From Chrysomallon squamiferum (lineage: Eukaryota; Mollusca; Gastropoda; Neomphalida; Peltospiridae), in contig CM022679.1 of the NCBI GenBank assembly GCA_012295275.1, positions 1,835,775 to 1,899,774 on the forward strand: a stretch of 64,000 nt of DNA, given 5' to 3'. Numbering within the stretch: position 1 is the first letter of the stretch; each line of letters starts with the position of its first letter. The notes below the pieces were generated by a model that saw only the letters and a list, made by a program, of their open reading frames with translations, was not told where the DNA came from and made no database searches. Positions 55,891-64,000 of the stretch are shown here, one piece after another. A program made the position numbers and the translations under genes.

Positions 55891-58767
55891 CCTTTTTCAT
55901 TATCTGTACTACTACAATGTCGCTACACAGATAAAAAAAAAAAAAAAGCGTTGAGTGATTAGATAAATAAAATATGTCTCATGTTTGTTAGGTAATATTG
56001 TGATTGGTTGCAGTGATGGTAGCAGCAACCGCAATTTCGTTGTAGTAGCAGTAGTAGCAATAGTTAATAAAAGTTGTTGTTTTTTAGGAGATAACGGTCG
56101 TTTTCGGAAATACAGAAACGTTATTAATCTGAGCCGTCATCATCTAAATATCCTTTGAATTTAACAAAAGGATTTGTTAGTTTTAATTACAGGATTTGAT
56201 TAAGCACAATCACTATAATCCGAATAAAAGCTTTTTTCTTCAATGTTGTCTTTGTATTTCCTTTTAAGTAATCACGTTTGATATTAGAATGTATTTCTTC
56301 CACTTCTCAAGTTCTAGTATACATCAGATGACACGAACTAACAACCTACATACATTTTTTAAACTTCCAAGTTACTGTTTAATTTATACCTTGCTTAACT
56401 GTATTTGTACCTATATGTTTTGTATGCTTTCTAGTGATTTTATCTGTCTGTCTGTCTGTCTATATATCTATCTATATACCTATATTTTGGATAAGACTAA
56501 AATTTCTTTAATGTATAATAATATTTAATTATTTATATTTTCGTGTGTTTCTCTTTAATAACCAGCAATAATAACGAGAGAAATAAAATATTTACTTTAA
56601 TTATACAACATACCTCATTTAATAAGATTGTAATAAGAATATCATTTTTAAACATTTAAATATTTCTTTTCCACAGAAGATAAACATGTTTTCAGTGTAT
56701 TTGTTTATTTATAATATTTAATACGCAAAAAATTCTATATATCTTATCAACAAAACAGTTTAATAAGTACTCATATTTTGTTATCTAAACAACAGCTTAC
56801 TGACTTTAATATTAGTTTGTTTCCATGAATATGCAGTTAAACAAGATAGATTTTAATAATTTATTGTTCTGTCCACATGATCTAATCATCAAAATAAATA
56901 ATAATTAATATAAACATTCCAGTATTTTACTGTTTTTTCGCAAATTATTGATGTTTCTCTCTCAAAGCTTAGAAAAATTAATACTGGCTGGTTAGATGGA
57001 TATTCTGTTTTTGTAATAGTTTATAAAATTTAATAAAAATAAAAATAACAATTTTATATCCGCTATTGATTAAAAATAATAAGTATGAAAGAGAAAACAA
57101 AGAAAAAAATGTTCACGAAGTATTTAACTCGTAATTAATTGTCTGTGATGTCACTAGGACTGTATTCTACACATTCGTTTTTGAATCATTAAATACGAAA
57201 ACTGTTAATTTGTATTTATTTATTTGCTTTCCTCCTTCTTTGTTTTCTTTCATTTTATTTACTATTTATTTTATTTTATTTCTTGATTTCTTTGAAATAC
57301 CTTATTTTATTTATTTATTAACTTTTTTTTTTTTTTTTTTTACTTTTAATTTACTTTGTTTCATTTTATTTCATTATTTAATTACTGAAATTCTTTTCTT
57401 TGAAAATTATTTAATAAATTATTTAGTATCCTACATCACTACAGATGCATGCTAGAACTCTTTTTAAAAAGTTTTTATTATTACGGTTGTTGTTGTTGTT
57501 GTTGTTGTTAAGGAGCCGAAGACGATGTCGAAGATTATATATTCTGTAAAGGATTAATTTCAAATATCATAAAGCCAGAAATAGGTTTCGTCTGCAGACT
57601 TATCTTTCCGACAGCTGCAGTATCAACGAACTCATTTCAAAATACTCAGCAAAATAAGGTTATAATAATAATAATAATAATAATTTAAAACGTACTGTTT
57701 GTATTAGTATGTGTAGTGTTTTTTTTTTTTCTTTCTTTCTTTCTTTTTTTTTTTTTTTTTTTTTTTTGTTTTGGGGTTGTTGGGGTTTTTTTTTTGTTTT
57801 TTTGTTGTTGTTTTTTGGTTCTTTGTTGTTGTTTTTTTCCCGCTTTATCATTTATTTTATTTTATTTTATTTGTTGCATTCTGCTTGTACCTGTACATTC
57901 GTGTTTGTTTAACCTTGTTTTGTTTTGATTTGTGACAATATTAATTATACTGTAGATAAACTTGAATCTTAAAAGATTATATTACAATTTATCATGCCAA
58001 AATTGTTGTTTTTTGTATATTTAGTGTATTTCATTCTGTTTTTTTTAATTCATTTTTGAATTTTGTTTATTTTCTCCCACCTCCGACAGACAAAATTAAC
58101 GTATAAAAAATATGGAAGCCAATTGGGGATGCTACAAGCTGGGATATTTATCACGGCACTCGGCTATCTTCGTGGTAATCCGAGAACTGAGCAGTAATAA
58201 TCTACACACACAGAATAACGGTCCTCATTATCAGCAAGCGAATGTCAGTGAATGACCTTCACGCGAACACAGGTATAATCCAGTGCGTTTCTGCACTCCG
58301 TCTGTCGTCATCTGGTGGGCGTGGTTATTATCAAATCCATAGCGTTTGGCATACGCTTCAATGAAAAAATCACACAACACGCCAAATATATACTTTTTTC
58401 TGTTTCATTTAAAAAAAAAAAAAAAAAATGTTTGCAGGGCTGGAAAATTCCATATTTTCATAGCACATGTTTATATATATAAACAGATAGATAGATAGAT
58501 AGATAGATAGACAGATAGATATTAACAACCCTGCTTTTGATCAAGCATAATTGTTTTAGATCACACAAACGTGGGTTAGCATCAACAATTTAAGAAAGAT
58601 AATAATAATGAAAAAAAAAAATAATAATAATAATAAAACAATAATAATAATAATAATAATAGAAGTTCATCACACACTAGAAAAAGCTATAAAATCTCTA
58701 TAGAAATGTAAAAAAAAAAAAAAAAAAAAAAAAATCTATACACTCGCAAACCAACTTCAATACTCAC

Positions 58768-58787
58768 GTTTAAAAGCTGTTCTGTGC
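58768..58787 (-). other. MHC untranslated exon 1 (3' boundary firm, 5' end estimated)
   Basis: Sequence before the donor reads AGAACAGCTTTTAAAC|gtgagt. The upper boundary is set only by assuming 25-30 bp from the TATA box. It would be joined over a 3.5 kb intron to the leader in exon 2, an arrangement common in muscle myosin genes. Confidence 0.45.
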
Positions 58788-58810
58788 TGCAACTAGCTGT
58801 TTGTTGCAAA

Positions 58811-58817
58811 TTTATAC
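58811..58817 (-). promoter_or_regulatory. MHC TATA box
   Basis: GTATAAA on the minus strand, with a perfect GTGAGT donor about 45 bp downstream (58762-58767). Together they predict a start site near 58785 and a very short untranslated first exon. No competing ATG-containing exon is seen between here and 55139. Confidence 0.55.
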
Positions 58818-59266
58818 GGAAAACTTAACCACAGCGATGCACTGTAACAAACCGTTCATTATTGGATCAACGGTAATGTATTCACCAATAGAAAGCAGCG
58901 TAACAAAAACGCGTATGACGTTCGAAGTTAGGAGAGCTTGAAGATACTGGTATTCGTCATTGGAACTGATATCAGAACATCTTGAAACATCCAGACTCGA
59001 TAGAGCATAAAAAGAGAAGAGTTGGACGAAATTGTGCATACTAAAAAATATTTTGTTTCCTCAATATTTTGTAATAATCATTAGAAATATAAAAGTTTAC
59101 AAAGCAAGTTCTTAACAGCAAAATTCTCTAGGGAGAACAGATGTTCTTAAAGATTTTTTTCATTTCTTTTCTTCTGGAAACAGACTTTAAAGTAGGCCAA
59201 ATGCCAAGTTTAATTTTGTGCATTGTTTAGGATTACTGAGATAGCTTAAATTTTAATTAATTAATT

Positions 59267-59332
<66 letters not shown>

Positions 59333-59512
59333 TTTTATTATTACTTTTTTATTTATTTATTGTTGTTGTTATTATTATTTAATTTTTATAAATGATTTAA
59401 ATGATGAGCTAATTTTGTTTTTATTTTGATAATATTAATTAGCTTAATTGTATTAATGTAAAAAAAAAGGAAGTTAGTAAACATGCTATATATATATATA
59501 TATATTTAAATA

Positions 59513-59558
<46 letters not shown>

Positions 59559-60164
59559 GTATATATATAATCAATAACGACACTAATGTTATACTAACCA
59601 GTATAATTTCTGGTAAATATAAACATCAGCACAGAACAAGGATCTTAGTCAAAAATACGTTACGAGTGTCTAGTTAGCAGTACTTTCCTCTTTCGTAAAG
59701 TTAACAAGTTGATCCGTCGCTAAATCCTTTCTTGTCAGAAAATCTAATACCAGGATTAGCTCCAGCTTGTAAAGTATTTCCATAACTTTTAAGCGTTTAG
59801 TGTTTTAGCCCGTTAATGCCATGTTGATTTATTCGTCGAAACGTTATTCGGTTAGACGTAAAAAATACCTCCCAATTTGTGCTTTGTTCCATAAGTTTAT
59901 TTTAGGTAGTTTGCTTATTTCAGTTAGAAAATTCTATTAGAAATATTTAAACTATTTCTTTTCACAGACTGTGCATGTGTTTATTTATTTTGACGTTATG
60001 AAACAGATGTGATAATTGAAATCAGTCGACTGTTTTAATTTAGACTGTTTTTCTTATCTGAATGAGCAACAAATAGAATTTAGTAAACAAGCTGATTAAA
60101 TTTATAAGAGTACAACATGTTAAAAACAGTAAGTTAGACTTAAATTAAACTGAGGAGACTAATT

Positions 60165-60293
<129 letters not shown>

Positions 60294-61389
60294 ATTATGG
60301 CCTTAACAGATATTGTTAAGTGCATGCTGCTTAACTTTGAACGAAATAGAAATGGAAATAAATATAGCTTTTTTTTTAATTTTGTAACAATATCATACGA
60401 GCGCTGCTTAAATATTTTAAATTGTATATATTATGTCATACTTGCACATATGTAATAATAAAACTATTTTTAAGTACATTTCATTAACTGATTTTTTCAA
60501 ATGTTTTTGGAAATGATTGTACTGACATTCAGTACACCTGTTTAGACGCACCTATCTCTGTGAAGGTGGAAACGTTGTTAACGTTTATATAAGTGTACGT
60601 CTAACGTTTCGGACTCCGGAGATAAAACAGAATTCGTGCGGTGCGCCAACGTACATCACAGACCAGCTGTAGTTGCCATGGAAACAACACAGATATAACT
60701 CGGTGGTGCACTCCGACTTTCACCTACAATGATGGTATCATGTGTCTTCCATTCTAACCGAGATGAATGCGGCGGATCTAGACTTGTGGCTGCACGCGCC
60801 ATCACCTCCATATATGGTATGCAACCATTACAGAAGAATATTTGACATGTGTTTACAAGGCATCCCTCCTGTATTCCTGCTTTAACCCAAATCTTTTGTT
60901 CTGTTGCGCCCTTAGACCGCCCCCTCCATACTGACACACTCACTGACTTATGTTTTTCTGTAAGTCCTCTCTGAAATGTAAATCATTTTAAAAACTCACC
61001 GAATCAGGAAAACAGTTTTCTGCTCAATTAGTTCACGTGAATTTGCTGTGTAATTATCTCTCTGGAAATTATCTGCTTATTAGCCATTTGACTCATACCT
61101 GAAGACTGACTACCTGCACCGCAAATAAAACGATTTACCAAACAAATTATCTCTCATTAAGAGATTATTTTACTTTTTGTATTACTTAACGCTAACATAA
61201 AGAAGCCATTTCCTCTTTATTTGACTGTCAGATTTCAATCAATGCAACAAACCTCTGATTAAAACAGTATGTCTGTAATTTAGATCTTTATTAAATAGAC
61301 AGTAATTACATCAGTAACTTGATTTAAATAATGTTTTGTTTATTTCTGTAATAGTTTGCAAAGGTATCCGGAACTGACTATTGCATTTG

Positions 61390-61439
<50 letters not shown>

Positions 61440-61749
61440 AAGTATAGTCTCTGTTTTTGCTTGCTTGCCTGCACATAAATACAATTTGAAAGTTACAGTT
61501 AAGAATGAATGTCTAATCACATGTACAAATATATGGACATCTATGAACAGATAGCTATAGATAAACAGACAGCTACGTAAGCAGTTAGAACGAGAACTAA
61601 TTAAGCAGGTCTGCATGTGCACAGGTACTGATACAAATGGCAAAATTCATCTAATATAATCTGCATCTTTTTAGATAACAAATCTGAGACGAATCAGTTA
61701 TCATCAGTACAACAACGTCTGAGCTAATTCCCGATCCAGCGTACACCTC

Positions 61750-61800
61750 GAAATTCGTGTATCAAAAGCCGTGGAATTTGCTTCCATCTCTGTGATTAAA
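61750..61800 (+). mobile_element. SINE fragment upstream of MHC
   Basis: The stretch gtatcaaaagccgtgga and then atctctgtg resembles the tatcaaaggccgtggt...tctgtggg part of the same SINE core. Confidence 0.45.
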
Positions 61801-62363
61801 CTTGTTGTTAAGTATCTGGTCTGACATACAGACATCACACAGAAACGTCTAATAACTAGTTTGTGCAAACCTTTTTTCTTCCATAGTTCACTCCATTATC
61901 AAAAAAGAATATATTTATTCATTATTTATCATCACTGTTATTATCATCATCATCATCATTACTCTCGTCATCATAATCATTACTATCATTATTATCATCA
62001 TTTGTTCATTTATTTATTATTTACTTACATACCTGTAAAACGATGAATATCTGTTTAAAATAACAAAAACACACAAAAAAAAAAAAAGTTCTGATGATAA
62101 TCTGAATTTGAGAAATCACAGATAATCTTTCTCTGAATCTTCACACATCTTCACAAGAAATGGTTTGGATTGAAGCCAAGATGGCCGCATTCCATGCAAA
62201 GTGACTGGCCAGCAGATATTTCTATCTGTGATGCTCGTAACACTTGGGAGGAATGTAATATCGGCAGGTGGCATTTGAATGTTCTCTGCGCGATTTGAGC
62301 ACGATATCGAAAGACAGAACAGAAATAAACACAACAAATAAAATAAAGATAAATACCTGGATG

Positions 62364-62365
<2 letters not shown>

Positions 62366-62430
<65 letters not shown>
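62366..62430. repeat. CT dinucleotide microsatellite
   Basis: About 32 pure TC/CT units. Confidence 0.97.
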
Positions 62431-62433
<3 letters not shown>

Positions 62434-64000
62434 CTCCCTATCTCACGCACACACATACACAATAAAAACGGTTTTCTGTTAAATAATTAAAATTGTTTGA
62501 ACCAATTTACTATATATATATATATTTATATATATATCTTCGTTTTGTATTGGTAGATAAAGAAAACTTGATAGTTCATTTAAATTTTTCTTACTGAATT
62601 TATTAATAAAATAATAATTAGGAGAATTAATCTTGTATAACCTTAAGAAAACTTGTCCTGTGATGATTTTCTAACTGTTTAATAGCAAGTTATATCTTTT
62701 GCATTATTATCTCGAAAATCATATTCCTGTCCCGACTTCTGTAAGTTAAAAAGTTTCTTCAATTCATTGATACATTTAATCATTAATGTTGGCAGACAGG
62801 TCAGTTTTACACTAACATGAACACATCTGAATTGCCAGACCAAGATTTCGTGCTCGAATCGAGGTGAAAATAATCAGAAAAAAAGTAATTATGTTCGTGG
62901 TGCCTAACATCTTGAGAATTGTTTACATTACACCGATCTTGCTACTTTAAGTGAAGATTTCTGACAGCGGATATTAAGAAGTGATATACAGTCCTCCATG
63001 TGGCTTCCACTCGTTTGATACAGGATCTGTGCAGTACTCCAGACACGAGTCCATCAGAAAATGGGCGTCATCTTTGTGGTGTTCATAAAACTGTAGATTA
63101 ATCAGTTTAATGATATACAGAAAATAAATAAATAAATAATATTTATCGGGAAAATTTAAGCGGGATTGAGCGCTAATTCTTCTGTTGAGGATTAAAGTTG
63201 ACGATATCTCATGAAGGTTTACGTTTTTTTTATTTTTTTATGTAGATCACGAGATGTATCAGACACTCACCTGTGACCTGTTTTATCTACAGTTTCTGGC
63301 AGGTGTTAGTCCAAAACTATCACAACTGATAATAATAACAGATTAGTTACCAAATTAAAATATGTCAGTTTTGTAACTTTAAAAAAAAAAAAAAAAAAAA
63401 AATCCTTATTTTTCTTCTTCTTCGTCTTTTTTTTTTTTTTTTTTTTTTTTACATATTACTGTGATACAGATATATAAATAATTCTGATGATTCTTCTCTG
63501 TACCATAATGTCAATATTTTATTTAATCATGTCCATGGGAAAATGTTACACTCAATTTCAGCTCATGATTTCCCCAGCTACGTTCAAGGTCTTTAACCAC
63601 CCCACATCCGGTCATTTATTGTCCATGAAAAATTATTTATTTGGAGGAGCAGTTCCATCTTATCGTTTCCTCACCATTATGATAATGTCGTATCTACGAA
63701 ACAGAATAATCAGATGTTTTCCCACTGCGATGTTCTGCAACATTCAAAGCTGAATATTTAGTTGTATTAGAATTGGGGGGTCAGTTTATGTATCTGTAAG
63801 TAAGTATTAGCTGTTACTTTTCATATAATATATGTTTCTTTCAAGTTTTAATAAATTTAATGGTGTTTGTATAAAACGTATTTGTATTGTTAAAAGAGTA
63901 CATATAAAATACTGTTATTTGTAGTAGTAGTAGTAGTATTCTTTCTATAAACAAACGATGTTTTTTCTTTTCTTTTACTGATTTTAAATTTATTACAAAA

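Larger units (their letters stand above)
55248..58767 (-). other. MHC intron 1
   Basis: AT-rich 3.5 kb intron. Contains AGT trinucleotide repeats (55301-55347), a possible DNA transposon end (55558-55650), a SINE fragment (55753-55890), a T-rich tract (57718-57767) and a GATA run (58485-58521). No coding exon seen. Confidence 0.7.

Noticed and set aside
58812-59039. Minus-strand open frame overlapping the MHC TATA box
   Set aside because: It lies upstream of the predicted start site, ends at the promoter and has no homology I recognise.
60656-60943. 95-residue minus-strand open frame upstream of MHC
   Set aside because: No recognisable domain, no promoter or splice support; kept only as an unexplained island in the findings.
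63487-63753. 88-residue plus-strand open frame near the right end
   Set aside because: No family resemblance, no splice or promoter support; could be chance.

Overview
The window is nuclear DNA of an animal, almost certainly a mollusc. It is strongly AT-rich, its genes are split into many short exons, and simple repeats are everywhere. Two signs point to molluscs. The muscle myosin heavy chain gene carries a nested catchin/myorod first exon, a gene form known only from molluscs. Fragments of a tRNA-related SINE that I recall from mollusc genomes also occur. I cannot fix the class (bivalve, gastropod or other) from sequence alone.

Layout. (1) 109-9660, plus strand: the last 17 exons of exportin-6 (XPO6), 759 codons plus stop; the 5' exons lie left of the window. 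(2) 9661-13497: XPO6 3' UTR and intergenic DNA, with no further gene seen. (3) 13498-58817, minus strand: one complete muscle myosin heavy chain (MHC) gene. It runs from a TATA box at 58811-58817 and a short untranslated exon, through start codon 55139, to a final stop at 13993-13995. All splice phases add up to an open frame of 1967 codons for the isoform using exons 7b and 34. (4) 58818-64000: intergenic DNA upstream of MHC, rich in microsatellites.

The MHC gene is a multi-product locus. Three near-duplicate exons (7a, 7b, 7c) encode the end of loop 1 through the start of switch I and must be mutually exclusive. Three alternative 3' coding ends (33a, 33b, 34) follow exon 32, all in phase 0. 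In the 7.5 kb intron between exons 21 and 22 lies a single-exon open frame of 203 codons with its own TATA box. It is Pro/Lys- and Ser-rich and splices in phase into exon 22. This is catchin/myorod, predicted here at about 1063 residues: a unique N-terminus on the myosin C-terminal rod. The motor cassette, the tail cassette and the second promoter can together give many thick-filament proteins from one gene.

A second theme is structural. At four places a tandem duplication crosses an exon-intron junction and copies the splice site with part of the exon: XPO6 donors at 1765 and 7703, and MHC acceptors of exons 11 and 23. The exon 23 case has grown into a minisatellite of about 20 copies. The XPO6 case at 1765 makes a second identical donor 27 nt downstream, with an open in-frame 9-codon insert.
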